DNA from: Coemansia sp. RSA 1804
Taxonomy: Eukaryota > Kickxellomycota > Kickxellomycetes > Kickxellales > Kickxellaceae
DNA length: 64,000 nt
Assembly (NCBI GenBank): GCA_027578815.1
Contig: JANBTH010000005.1
Location: 28,178 to 92,177 of the forward strand
Reading direction: 5' to 3'
Part shown: in pieces, positions 29,801-38,742 of the stretch
Position numbering within the stretch: the stretch's first letter is position 1
Layout: every line of letters begins with the position of its first letter
Program-made: the position numbers and the translations under genes
The notes under the pieces: model-generated
What the model was told of the DNA's origin: nothing
What the model saw: the letters and a program-made list of their open reading frames with translations, nothing else
The model's database searches: none

Positions 29801-32237
29801 TGCTGACGTTGTGAGTCCGTTTACGCGTAGCAACGAATCTGAGTGCCATGCGATGCTGCGCAGAAATATGGTTATGATAAAAGGCAAGCGCGTTGTTTGG
29901 CCGCAGTGCGTGGGTGAGCTTGTGGGACTTGCGCCAGAGTTGGCCAGGATCCGGCCACTGCTACGCGACGGCATTGATAATGGTAATGGCGCGGACAAGG
30001 AATGGTGGACCGGTAGTGATGGTTCCGTAGTTGCCAGCAAACTGTGTCGCTGGGCACTGACCGACCAAGCAACCAGCCAAGCATTCGACGACAATAGTAG
30101 AAGCCTGGAGCATGTGTTAGCCGACTGCTTGCCACACATGGTGTCGGTGGACGATGTGTCTGCGGTTGCCGCGACGGCTGCATTTGACACCAATGCGTGT
30201 GCGCGGTTGGATCCAGAGACCCGTCACCGCTGCGTAACCATGTGCTGGGACCATCACGAGGCAGACAATAGTGATGGCGATAATAATAGTGATCGGTTGC
30301 TAATGAGACAGGCACAGGTTTACATGGAGTACGTGGCCCAAGTACACACAGTCCGCGATCCGTTTATGTTTGCGGAGCTGCCCGGCCAATGGGCATGTCA
30401 GCTTGATGTGTGCAACAGCAGCAGCAGCAAAGATCTTATGCGCAAGGACAATGGCGGTGGACGGTTTCTTTCGGCCGATGCGGTTGCTCAGGCATGCACC
30501 AACGTTCTGTTGCAAATGTGCGTGGATCGCACCGTGGCTTCGTACTTTGTGTGCCAGAGCTACGTATTTGCACGGGACCTCGTGGACCAGCTGCTACGTT
30601 TTGAAGAAACCAGTCGTGTGAAATCGCCGATGCCTGAGCTGTCGCAGTTGTACTTGGATGCCATACGGAGCGTCATTGCCAGTAGCAACGACGCTAATGA
30701 TTCTGATACGTTGTGTCGCCAGCTGACTGATATTGCCGCGCGCCCATTGGAGCTCTGCGCATTGGTATCGGCCGACACCAGCGCACTTGGCGTGACGATG
30801 CAGGCGTTTGGGGCTGCGTTTGGCAGCGAGCTCGTGCGGCTGGCCCACGCCAACGAAGAGACAGTTAAGCTGGACAGCGCGGCACGTCTGGCGCTTCTTG
30901 ACGTGGTGGCTCAGCACGGAACAACACTACCTGATGGTAATGCGGATGACGCGGAGTTGGCAGCAACAGACGGGAAAGACGCGAAGGCGAAGGAGAAGGA
31001 GTCGGCGGAGTTCCTGCATTTCTGTCTTCTGGCCGAGAGACACTGGGGCGTGAAGATCGAGCAGTCGGCCGAGTCGCGCACACTCGAGGGCCGAGCGTCA
31101 GCGTGGATAAGGCTTCTGCAGCGTACTCGCGCCGACCAGCAGAGTCTGGTGGTGGATGTTCTTGTTGCGCTGCTTGCGAGATGGTCTTCATCATCATCTG
31201 ACGCTGGCTCTGTGGAAGTATGCGTGGCAGCGTTGGTGGGCTGGGCTGTTAGGAACCATGCGTCCAGAGTTGCTGTGCAATCCGTTGTTACCCACGGCTC
31301 GCTGTTTACGCATTCCGCTGGTGAGCGTGTTATTGGCGCACTGGTGGCAGACGCCAGACGCACGCCTGCAATGGTGGTGCCGCTGGCTATATTGGCGCTG
31401 CTGGCGTATCCGGGCACCGAGTGGGCGGAGCAGAGCATGGAGCTGGTTGTTTATGTTGCAACGAGGGCAGAAGCAGCCAAATCTACACAAGCGGCAACTG
31501 AAACAGAAACAGCTTTGGCGCATAACGATGGCAGTGTTGAAGGAGAGGAGGAGGAGGAAGGTGGCAGCGCATGGGGCCTGGAGGACGATCTGGACGAGCT
31601 CAGCGACAACGACAACGACAATGGCAATGTCAATGATAATATTGACGCTGGTTCAGACTCCGCTGCCATAGCAGAGTACCTGACAGCGTATTCAGCGGTT
31701 TTGCGCTGCACTGCGTTGCACATGGCCATTGTCGCCAGCGGCTACGTGTCTGCTTGCGCTGCGTGTCCAGATCTTGTGGATGCGCTGGGACACACACTGT
31801 TGAGTGCCGCCGCTGGACACCCCGGATCGGCGGATCTAGGTCTAGATCTGGAGCTGGAGCTGGCGGATACGCTGGTTTCCAGGACGCAGCCCCAAACGGT
31901 GTCCTTGGCTCCCGGGATGCGCTCATCCCACGAGCTGCTGCGTCGCGCAATCCACGCTGCCTACGATGCCGGGATGCACACCCGCGCTGTTGCTTGGATC
32001 CACGCGCTGCTTGGCACGCCTGCAGTCTACCGGCTCGGGGCGTCGTTATTAGCGACCCGGCGGTTGATTGCGCATGTGGATCGGGTCGTGCTAGGCAGTA
32101 ATGACACTGGTGGCAGAGATAGCGCGGCCTTGGTGCCGGAGACCGTGCACCAGGATGCTGGTGCTGCCAACGAGCACGATGACAACGCTTGGGGCGACGA
32201 TGATATTGATCTGGACGCCGATCTTCAGAACCTGTGA
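26874..32237 (+). CDS. SEC39: Sec39/NBAS-type ER tethering complex subunit
   Basis: The 1787-residue product is an almost entirely helical repeat protein. Around 480-580 it has the signature of the Sec39 domain: a LLIEAAHLVW helix, then PIEIRL (542-547), then FNLIQDILARTPGGYKK and a SKLLEISS helix. This parallels human NBAS, where the IRL strand is followed by a CYK/YK helix. Downstream, SGDYGTAYDYVRQLI and the RLEVVSMALGLCPTSEVPRIL helix match the next NBAS repeats. The tail is acidic with AWGDDDIDLDADLQ, typical of fungal members. Yeast Sec39 is shorter, so this resembles the longer NBAS form. The protein should sit in the Dsl1/NRZ complex on the ER, tethering Golgi-derived COPI vesicles. 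AATAAA is at 32309. Confidence 0.82.
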   Translation: MSTTDSPNSADPSVLLQLSSCTTLAQLARALEESSTLDPEAVLAAVPECLDSRGLASLLFDADGIARRRWSQKENEEEKEDDKWARACVARAEAVDRWTGRVDWAVQWLEAVRDQVQIRSQIISETLYRARLLQSVILAGTTQTQHRQHQQQEAVAATLADLDAMSVDELVGWAMAHTVVGNCPDPAVFSVLDTLLPGQSDDGDWVPMVSLVRESWNRWWLRHMVGGSSPGLVGKLIARYPRSFDTYTVLASIYAVGGPCSSIAGAKRALSVILADSSTVSAGNDSNGTIEFPETIRQLVSGKDDAQESDKWYESLGSMTDGQLAPVVSKASVQVNVGETFERLGLTDIDMPTIVACQQNYQHQQQQGQYQEKLLVKLILSALRLGSTRVEGISLWPELVRLHKKRVFSCIPLENIKTEYLHRLLGNEQFEQAQTLIEETETVRVSDSLVRDAVCQAAREMFDNAESGNNTGNGSGVRAAARCLDVLPASMQQQAADGGYVVRKERLLIEAAHLVWTLGSGGMGGLSAVFNKDNSKGNQILPIEIRLSTDPFNLIQDILARTPGGYKKQRSVREIASKLLEISSISSATEQKQKQKQQQQREVLASSDTVSWQRDLGVRNTAEALVSALLLEAATNSGDYGTAYDYVRQLINARPVLVRARGAAETYRSKQLLLHRDDDAHDPSCGPNVEVRAIECIWKGCVELVTEWENDAAKWRSGTDSVQSAVERDRRLEVVSMALGLCPTSEVPRILQFWNRIQAAQLSADDDDVSESTDLQPWPETAASSLPSRADHGDALFASSTVYQTLVGGSKSPITSTTTEEENDGTANAELERAADVSELSSAVCTFDAAIVKRNLQMAGSTADRVVVLMEWLVFALTTKSKSSTHASDIAFRRRLEAYVAAQYPAEAIETLVNRVYPRLDAENYAALEGFYSFYARCLKPTAEDGGGEYEQVCVWLELAKRIPQECPAFVSKVKFADVVSPFTRSNESECHAMLRRNMVMIKGKRVVWPQCVGELVGLAPELARIRPLLRDGIDNGNGADKEWWTGSDGSVVASKLCRWALTDQATSQAFDDNSRSLEHVLADCLPHMVSVDDVSAVAATAAFDTNACARLDPETRHRCVTMCWDHHEADNSDGDNNSDRLLMRQAQVYMEYVAQVHTVRDPFMFAELPGQWACQLDVCNSSSSKDLMRKDNGGGRFLSADAVAQACTNVLLQMCVDRTVASYFVCQSYVFARDLVDQLLRFEETSRVKSPMPELSQLYLDAIRSVIASSNDANDSDTLCRQLTDIAARPLELCALVSADTSALGVTMQAFGAAFGSELVRLAHANEETVKLDSAARLALLDVVAQHGTTLPDGNADDAELAATDGKDAKAKEKESAEFLHFCLLAERHWGVKIEQSAESRTLEGRASAWIRLLQRTRADQQSLVVDVLVALLARWSSSSSDAGSVEVCVAALVGWAVRNHASRVAVQSVVTHGSLFTHSAGERVIGALVADARRTPAMVVPLAILALLAYPGTEWAEQSMELVVYVATRAEAAKSTQAATETETALAHNDGSVEGEEEEEGGSAWGLEDDLDELSDNDNDNGNVNDNIDAGSDSAAIAEYLTAYSAVLRCTALHMAIVASGYVSACAACPDLVDALGHTLLSAAAGHPGSADLGLDLELELADTLVSRTQPQTVSLAPGMRSSHELLRRAIHAAYDAGMHTRAVAWIHALLGTPAVYRLGASLLATRRLIAHVDRVVLGSNDTGGRDSAALVPETVHQDAGAANEHDDNAWGDDDIDLDADLQNL

Positions 32238-32308
32238 TTCTGTTTATATCAGCGGATTCAACCAACTGTCTCTGGGAACCAAGTGTCTTTGTTTAATGTT
32301 GCGTTTCA

Positions 32309-32314
32309 AATAAA
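32309..32314 (+). terminator. putative polyadenylation signal of SEC39
   Basis: AATAAA about 70 bp after the SEC39 stop codon. Assigned by motif and position. Confidence 0.45.
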
Positions 32315-32525
32315 AAGCATTTTCGCCCTCACAAATCGCTTTGCAATCGGTAGCAAGCTCATTGGGAGGCAGCATTCTATTGTAGCTGACACTTGTTTAA
32401 TGATCTTGAAAAGGCGTCAACAATAAATGACGTGCCAGGTAAAAAAAATAATCAGGGGAAGCCAGCCTAGTAACTCTGTTGGACTTTTTTTATATACCCG
32501 GGAACTATCAGGTTTAAGATCCCTG

Positions 32526-33776
32526 CTAAAAGCAGCCTACTTGTTGCTCCGATGCATTCAGAAGCATGTCGAACAGCGGCTGCTCTACTGTCTTCTTAAC
32601 CACTGTGTCATGTTTAAATTTATTGGCGCATTGTAAACCTGTGCGTGATCCAACATCAATGGCCGCCTCACCCCAGTTATATGAACCGCGCCGATTCTGT
32701 CCTTGTCTTCGTAGAGATTGCACCAGCCGATCCGTCTCATCGTGTGTCCAGCGGGGCTTTGCTCTAGTCGGCGCAAACATCCACCTGAAAACATTTTTGC
32801 ATTCGTGTTCTGTCAGTCCAGCCACTTTGCTAATTGCCTTCCAATCGGTCTTTTCGATACCCCCGTAATCCTTAACCATCTGTCGCAGTTCTGAGAGTTT
32901 CTCGAGCAATCGTGTCCTTCTCTCTTTATATATAATAGCTTCCTTAATTCTCTTCATTTTCCGCCTTAATTGGACTGGCGGCTTTTCTGGAAATAGCTTG
33001 CAAGCGTCATATAATATGAACTTGAAATGCTGTTCTGACGATTGTTGAATCAATTCTGTAAGTCGGGCTGTTTCGTCTCGGGTCCAATTATCTTTAATCT
33101 GAGCCATGCGTATACCTATTCTCGCTTTTTCATCACAAGAAGCCAGATCAATACCTGGCTCTTGAAGTGATAACAGTTGTTCTCGATCACGAATATGTTT
33201 CCACGAGCCATAGCACTGGGTTCCGGTTCTCCCGTTGCCAACGTATTCGGCAACCTTATCCCAGCTAAGACACTTTTTAGTTGGATCTCCTCTAGCCGCG
33301 AAAAGCCTGGAGATCTCCTCGGGGGTCCATTTTCTAAGCGGTGTAGACACCTTACTCAGTGAACTAGTACGCCTTTTGGTCAAATGCCCAGCCTTGGTCC
33401 TAACCACTTTGGAAGGATCTGTTTTGTCTTTGACCTTGCTTTGTTTCCATTTCTCGTATCGTCCATGACAAACCCTGGGAGAAAGTCCAAGATGATCGGA
33501 CACCATTCCCCAGCGAATTCTTTGTCCTTTTGAAACAAAGTTGGAATCGATATATTCAACCAGTTGAGAAACCTCTTCGTCCGTCCACATGTGTCTTTTT
33601 GTTGTTGATGCTGTCTGTGCGTGTATCGAGCTGGTGTGTCTGGCTTGAAGAGCACATCTTATACTCTGTGTCAGTGGCTTCTTCAAGTGAACTGCTAGGC
33701 GCGGTTTAGCAGTGCGCAGAGCAGAAGCTGTGAACTGCCAAACACACGGCTGAAGATTTAAAGCAAAAGAGAGCAT
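32526..33776 (-). CDS. SANT/Myb five-repeat protein with mitochondrial-type N-terminus
   Basis: The 416-residue product has about five SANT/Myb-like three-helix repeats, each opening with a Trp in a WTxxE context: 63-111, 149-197, 230-279, a degenerate copy about 290-336, and 342-390. The first 60 residues contain no Asp or Glu, are rich in Arg, Lys, Ala and Ser, and end near RHTSS. That is the classic composition of a cleavable mitochondrial presequence. Repeats are basic (pI clearly high), consistent with DNA or RNA binding. Coding GC is lower than in the neighbouring housekeeping genes. It is divergent from another SANT-repeat gene whose N-terminus has the same features. Role is unknown; a mitochondrial nucleic-acid-binding function is inferred. 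Confidence 0.75.
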   Translation of the reverse strand: MLSFALNLQPCVWQFTASALRTAKPRLAVHLKKPLTQSIRCALQARHTSSIHAQTASTTKRHMWTDEEVSQLVEYIDSNFVSKGQRIRWGMVSDHLGLSPRVCHGRYEKWKQSKVKDKTDPSKVVRTKAGHLTKRRTSSLSKVSTPLRKWTPEEISRLFAARGDPTKKCLSWDKVAEYVGNGRTGTQCYGSWKHIRDREQLLSLQEPGIDLASCDEKARIGIRMAQIKDNWTRDETARLTELIQQSSEQHFKFILYDACKLFPEKPPVQLRRKMKRIKEAIIYKERRTRLLEKLSELRQMVKDYGGIEKTDWKAISKVAGLTEHECKNVFRWMFAPTRAKPRWTHDETDRLVQSLRRQGQNRRGSYNWGEAAIDVGSRTGLQCANKFKHDTVVKKTVEQPLFDMLLNASEQQVGCF

Positions 33777-34310
33777 TATGAGAAAAATAAATAAATTATT
33801 GAGCCAAGAAAAGAGAAAGTATCAGAGACAAGAGAAGTAAACAATGATATTCTGGCAGTGTCGCGCTAATAATAAATAAAAAATGATTTAATTCGACTAA
33901 CCTTGTGTAATCATGACTAACGCAAAAAGGAACACTGACTAAAAAAATATGCCCTATATTTCAAAACGCACCATGTCAAGTATGGAAGAGAGCAGTTATC
34001 TCCCAACGCCCATGAGTCTGTCCGTTGGTGAATAGATGGGCAATAAGGTATCATGAATCAATCATCTTTTGAAGTTGGTGGATATCTCTTTTCCTTTTTT
34101 TTTTTACTTACCGAAACCACGGCAACTCACATTTTATGCACCCACAAGTTGCAAATAGTGTGATTGCATGAAAGTTGGGGACTGTCTAGAGAAAAAAAAA
34201 CAGATCAATGAACCTCACGCTTTTGCAGATGAACCTCTGGCATTTTCTGTATTCTATCACGTATATGCGCCAACGTTTTTGTATTTGTAATAATATGTTT
34301 GTCTTATCTA
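33777..34310. promoter_or_regulatory. divergent promoter of the two SANT-repeat genes
   Basis: This 534-bp AT-rich gap lies between the divergent start codons. It could drive both SANT-repeat genes. I see no strong TATA box or repeated operator-like motif. Confidence 0.45.
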
Positions 34311-35468
34311 ATGTATAGCACTAGAAGGATCAATCGGCTAATACGTGGGTGGACAGCAGTAACAAACCACCAGTCACGCCACAAAACGACTGGTACCCAA
34401 AAGAGAGCATTGGTTTCCGATGACGATGGTGCAGGCGTATCGACACAAGAAGAAAATACCGATGTTTTCAAAGAGAAAAGCAGCAGCAGCAGCAGCAGTG
34501 TGGTGGTGAATGTAGAAACACAGCAGAAAACATTTCTTCAGCCCCATGTGAACCCGTACGGCGTGTGGGAAAAGTGGGCATATAAGGGGAAGCGGCCACC
34601 AACACCAAGTATCCGGACTGAAGACCAAGAACAGAGCAGTGGATCAACATCTTATAAACCGCTGGATTCGCCGTGGACGCTTGCAGAAAGACGTGCACTT
34701 TTCATGTACCATCGGGCGCTTGCAGTGGCTGTCAAGCAGGAGCCCGACTGGGACTTTGTGGGCTCTAGGCTTGATCGCGACCCTGCCAACTGCAAGATCG
34801 TGAGCTCTTACATTACGTCCAGTTGGCTTGGACATATGGACAAAAGAGACGATCATATTTACTCTGGCCGTACTGCCTCCAGACTATCGATCTTGGCTAA
34901 AATGACAGTTGGCGTTACGTTTGGCCAGTTGCGCAGTTTGGCTAATATTACGCAGCAGCAAAGCATTGATGGTGGTCAGCTACCACTGCCTGCTGCTGCT
35001 GCTGCTGCTGCCACTGTGGTAGACGGCTCAGCAGTTAATTCCGAAACGCTTGGATGGCTTCTGAAGCTTGTTGCACCGCCCTGCGAGGATATATTGTGGA
35101 CAGCACAAACAGTTAACGAGGGCCAGTGGACCGATTTTGAGGACCAGCAGTTTACTAGCGAGTGTCCTGTTCTTCGGTACCCAACCGTGGACGACTTTCC
35201 TATCCATACGGCTCGCTGGTGCAGATCGCCCAAATCGATCATAAAACGATACCGCCAGCTTGTCGATGCAGAGCTCATCGTTACGCCCAAAAGAAAGAGT
35301 CTTCGGATCAAACCCCTGACGCCCGACGAAATCAGCATCATCGAGCAAGCCAAAAAAACCTGCTCTCCACGCGATCTCCGATGGGCAGACATTCGTGACA
35401 AGCTTGGCGAGAATCGCCGCTCTTTTGCACAGATTATTTTGCTAACGACATGTTATCCGCTTAAATAA
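34311..35468 (+). CDS. SANT/Myb-repeat protein with mitochondrial-type N-terminus
   Basis: Starting at the ATG at 34311, the product is 385 residues; the frame extends four codons upstream only through a TTG. The first 36 residues have no acidic residue and many Arg/Lys (MYSTRRINRLIRGW...), typical of a mitochondrial presequence. An acidic, Ser-rich linker follows. SANT/Myb-like repeats begin at SPWTLAERRALF, at GQWTDFEDQQF and at LTPDEISIIEQAKK, the last ending in a basic helix. Repeat order and style match the divergent neighbour, so the two are probably paralogues. A poly-Ala stretch from GCT codons sits before the second repeat. Function is unknown. Confidence 0.7.
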   Translation: MYSTRRINRLIRGWTAVTNHQSRHKTTGTQKRALVSDDDGAGVSTQEENTDVFKEKSSSSSSSVVVNVETQQKTFLQPHVNPYGVWEKWAYKGKRPPTPSIRTEDQEQSSGSTSYKPLDSPWTLAERRALFMYHRALAVAVKQEPDWDFVGSRLDRDPANCKIVSSYITSSWLGHMDKRDDHIYSGRTASRLSILAKMTVGVTFGQLRSLANITQQQSIDGGQLPLPAAAAAAATVVDGSAVNSETLGWLLKLVAPPCEDILWTAQTVNEGQWTDFEDQQFTSECPVLRYPTVDDFPIHTARWCRSPKSIIKRYRQLVDAELIVTPKRKSLRIKPLTPDEISIIEQAKKTCSPRDLRWADIRDKLGENRRSFAQIILLTTCYPLK

Positions 35469-35915
35469 GAACCTGTTAAATGATAATAGGCGTTTCTGCT
35501 TCTCGTTGAAATATAAGGCTGGCCGAACGACCGGTAAAAATGTTATTGCAAATAGGGTGCAAAAATACTTGATAGCGCAATAGCGTATATGCATATGTTG
35601 TCCGCTTTTATTGTGCCCGCTTCACTAATAGATCTTTTGCCGGAGCGGTTGCTGTATTTTCCTGCTTTCCCTCTTTCCTCTTCTTTCTTCTGTACTTGCT
35701 TGGCATACAATTAGAGTTTTTTGTTTTTGTTATTTGATGTCATTTCACTTATTTCACTTCTTTTACATTCGCGTCGTTGCTGCTTACAAATAGCACCTGC
35801 CATAGCGTAACATAACATAGGACAGAGGGAAGAAGAAGAAGAACTCTCCCTTCATTAGCTTCTCGCGTATTAAAGAGCCAGAGGGTTTTTTTATTTCAAC
35901 ACAACATAAAAGACC
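35469..35915. promoter_or_regulatory. promoter region of SCYL2
   Basis: A 447-bp gap with TTC/TCT-rich tracts before the SCYL2 ATG. The immediate leader is A-rich (acataaaagacc). Confidence 0.4.
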
Positions 35916-38636
35916 ATGGATGGGTATTTCAGTAAACTGCGGGGATTTGCCACATCGGCAGTCAATGCAATCCAGAGTAAAATAGGAAGAGACTACGCGT
36001 TTGACACATCGTCGGGGGCCACGGGGCATTCGGGACTCTGGACTCTGCACCAGGCAACACGACGCACAAGCACAGCAGGAGCAGGAGGGGGAGGTGTTAC
36101 GCAGCAGGCGGTGACGGTCTGGGTATTCGAGAAGCGGTATTTCGACCAAGGAATCAACAGACAGCTGTTCACAGAGCGCGAGCAGTCGCTGGTGATTGAG
36201 AGACTGAGGAAGGAGGCGGCACAGCTTGCTCGGCTGCGACATCCATCGGTGCTGCAGGTGGTTGAGGCGCTGGAGGAGACGCGCACGTCGCTGATGTTTG
36301 TCACGGAGCAGGTGGTTGGTAGCCTGGACGATCTTATTGCAGCAAAGTCTGGAAACGGCCGGTCGTATGGCAGGAATGGTGATTCAGAGGTGGAGCTGGA
36401 TGAGCTGGAGATCCAGAAGGGTCTGCTGCAGGCGGCCAAGGCGCTTGCGTTTCTGCACTCGGATGCACATCTCGTGCACGGGAACCTGGTACCAGCCAGC
36501 ATTCTGATCAACGCAAAGGGCGACTGGACGCTTGGCGGATTCGGGTTTGCGCAAACCACAACAAGCGAGGATTACGATGCGCAGTTTGCGCACGACTACC
36601 AGATGCCGGAACACACGCAGCGCGACCTGGATTACATGGCCCCCGAGTACGTGCTCCACAAAAATAGGGCCAAATGGACCCCTGCGTGCGATGTTTTTTC
36701 GCTCGGATGTCTTGCGGTAGCCGTACACAGCGCAAACGGCCGGTCACCCTTGGATTGCAGAAACGACGTGGGTGCGTATCGGCGCGAAATTGCGCGCGTC
36801 TCAGCTGAGTCTTTGGCGAATAGTCACCAGGTGCCTGCGGAGCTGGTGCCTGCGGTAATGGGGCTTCTTGATTCAGACCCGGAGCGCCGTCTGCCGCTGC
36901 GTGAGTTCCAAAGCTCCTCCTACTTTAATGATGTGCGGGTCGCGACGCTTCGGTACCTGGAGTCGCTGGTGGAGCAGCCAGACGACCAGAAGCGGGAGTT
37001 TCTGCGCAATCTCCCGCGGATCCTGCCCAGATTTCCGCCCCGCCTGTGCGGTCGCAAGATCCTGACACTTCTATACGGGTATTCAAGCGACCGCCAGCTG
37101 CTTCCTCTGCTCATGCCCAACGTCATGTTTATTGTGGGCCGGATGGCGCCGCACGAGTTTGCAACGCATGCGGCGCACGGATTCAGACCGCTGCTGGTTG
37201 CCGCGCGGGAGGTACCGGAGGCCGCCTGCGTGGTGGTGGACAATTTGGCTGCGCTCAAGGATGCCATGCCGCGCGATGTGTTTGTCTCTGACGTGATGGA
37301 TCTTGTCTGTGCGGCGCTGTCGGCCTCCGACGCAACGCTGCAGGACAAGGCACTGGGCGCCGTTGCCAGCGTTGCATCCAGTCTTGAGCACAAGGATGTC
37401 CGCGATAAGATCCTGCCACGAGTTCAGCACGTTTACTCGCGCGCAAGCACTCTGTCAATAAAGGTGCGGGCGCTTGTGTGCGTGCAGCGGATGCTTGGCA
37501 GCCTGGACAAACAGACGGTGGTTGACAAGGTGATGCCGATGCTCAAGCGGACAAAGACAAGGGAGCCGGCGGTGGTGATGGCTATGCTTGTGGTGTACGA
37601 GGATGTTGGGCTGAAACACTTGGATAAGCAGACGGTGGCCGCCGAGGTGCTGCCTGTGCTCTGGACGCAGTGTGTTGACGGGAGACTTCGTGCCGAGCAG
37701 TTTGCCAGGTTCATGCAGGTCATCCGTACACTGGCTGACCGCGTGGAGAAGGAGCATCTGGAGTATCTGGAGTCCAGACGCGGTCACCACCAGACAGGCG
37801 CCGAGAATGGTGCGTTTAATTCTCCGCCGGTTGCCGCGGCTGCTCTGTCGGAAACCGATGCTGACTATCAGCAGTCACAGCAGCAACTGGAGAATCTGGT
37901 CTTGGGCGCCAGCTCCAGTACCCGTGCACCTGCGGCATCCGTGGATCGGACTCGCAGCATGGCCAATCCGCTGGCTGGGCTTGTCGATGCGGCTCCTTCT
38001 TTTTCTTCTGCAGAGCAGAGCGAGTGGGCCTGGGATGCCGATGATTCTGCGGCCACGAGTAATGGTGCAAAGTCTGGCGCCACCGCTCTTGTTCCTGTGG
38101 ATGTCGATTTTGGAGCGTCTGTTGACGATGGGTTTGGCGACTTTGGATCGTATGTTTCGCCAACCCTGGCTCCGTCTAAGCCTGCTTCCACCAGCATTAA
38201 CAATAACAGCAACAACAATGGTGCTGCGAGCACTAATACTGCGCAGTCTGTTGCCTCGCGACTGCGCACATCTCGCAGTCCGCAGCGCCTTGGGTTTGGC
38301 TCTACTGGCTCTACTGGCGCTGCGAAGACAGCAGCCACCGAGCTTCCATTCCTGCCTCCGCCACAGAGACATGTTCCTTCCAAAACAGTGGCCGCTAGCC
38401 CAGCACTGTCGCTTCCATTGTCGTTTGGCGCAGTGGCTGCTGCGAACAATGCGCCCAGACAACCTAATTACAACATAAACAGCGCTGGCTTTAAACCGCC
38501 CATGTCCTCCACTTCTGTTGCTCTGATGCCGCAACGCAGCAGGAACGGGAGTACTTCAGCTTCAAAGCTCGGCGTGTCCCAGAAACACGCTGGTGGGAAA
38601 ACATTGGAGCTGGATGACTTTGATCCATTTGCCTAA
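35916..38636 (+). CDS. SCYL2: SCY1-like pseudokinase, SCYL2 type
   Basis: The 906-residue product has a kinase-like domain (about 30-335) followed by a helical HEAT-type region (about 340-640) and a disordered tail, the SCYL2/Scy1 architecture, and its length is close to human SCYL2. K73 lies in the VAIK-strand position (VFEKR). The catalytic HRD is replaced by VHGNL (H188-G189-N190), and DFG by G208-F209-G210, so Mg-ATP catalysis is not expected. The family acts in clathrin-dependent traffic between trans-Golgi network and endosomes. The tail contains WAWDADD and FGDFGSY and ends in DDFDPFA, with DPF (903-905) resembling AP2 alpha-ear motifs. The start follows an A-rich leader. Confidence 0.9.
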   Translation: MDGYFSKLRGFATSAVNAIQSKIGRDYAFDTSSGATGHSGLWTLHQATRRTSTAGAGGGGVTQQAVTVWVFEKRYFDQGINRQLFTEREQSLVIERLRKEAAQLARLRHPSVLQVVEALEETRTSLMFVTEQVVGSLDDLIAAKSGNGRSYGRNGDSEVELDELEIQKGLLQAAKALAFLHSDAHLVHGNLVPASILINAKGDWTLGGFGFAQTTTSEDYDAQFAHDYQMPEHTQRDLDYMAPEYVLHKNRAKWTPACDVFSLGCLAVAVHSANGRSPLDCRNDVGAYRREIARVSAESLANSHQVPAELVPAVMGLLDSDPERRLPLREFQSSSYFNDVRVATLRYLESLVEQPDDQKREFLRNLPRILPRFPPRLCGRKILTLLYGYSSDRQLLPLLMPNVMFIVGRMAPHEFATHAAHGFRPLLVAAREVPEAACVVVDNLAALKDAMPRDVFVSDVMDLVCAALSASDATLQDKALGAVASVASSLEHKDVRDKILPRVQHVYSRASTLSIKVRALVCVQRMLGSLDKQTVVDKVMPMLKRTKTREPAVVMAMLVVYEDVGLKHLDKQTVAAEVLPVLWTQCVDGRLRAEQFARFMQVIRTLADRVEKEHLEYLESRRGHHQTGAENGAFNSPPVAAAALSETDADYQQSQQQLENLVLGASSSTRAPAASVDRTRSMANPLAGLVDAAPSFSSAEQSEWAWDADDSAATSNGAKSGATALVPVDVDFGASVDDGFGDFGSYVSPTLAPSKPASTSINNNSNNNGAASTNTAQSVASRLRTSRSPQRLGFGSTGSTGAAKTAATELPFLPPPQRHVPSKTVAASPALSLPLSFGAVAAANNAPRQPNYNINSAGFKPPMSSTSVALMPQRSRNGSTSASKLGVSQKHAGGKTLELDDFDPFA

Positions 38637-38742
38637 CATAACAAATCTGCATATATACGATCCAACATGTCAATTCAATATACTGGGGGGTTTTTTTGGA
38701 ATGGATGATGGATATTGTTATTAATGGTAATGGTGTTTATTG

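Noticed and set aside
34299..34310. Upstream extension of the second SANT-repeat gene
   Set aside because: The four extra codons begin at TTG; the first ATG in frame is at 34311.
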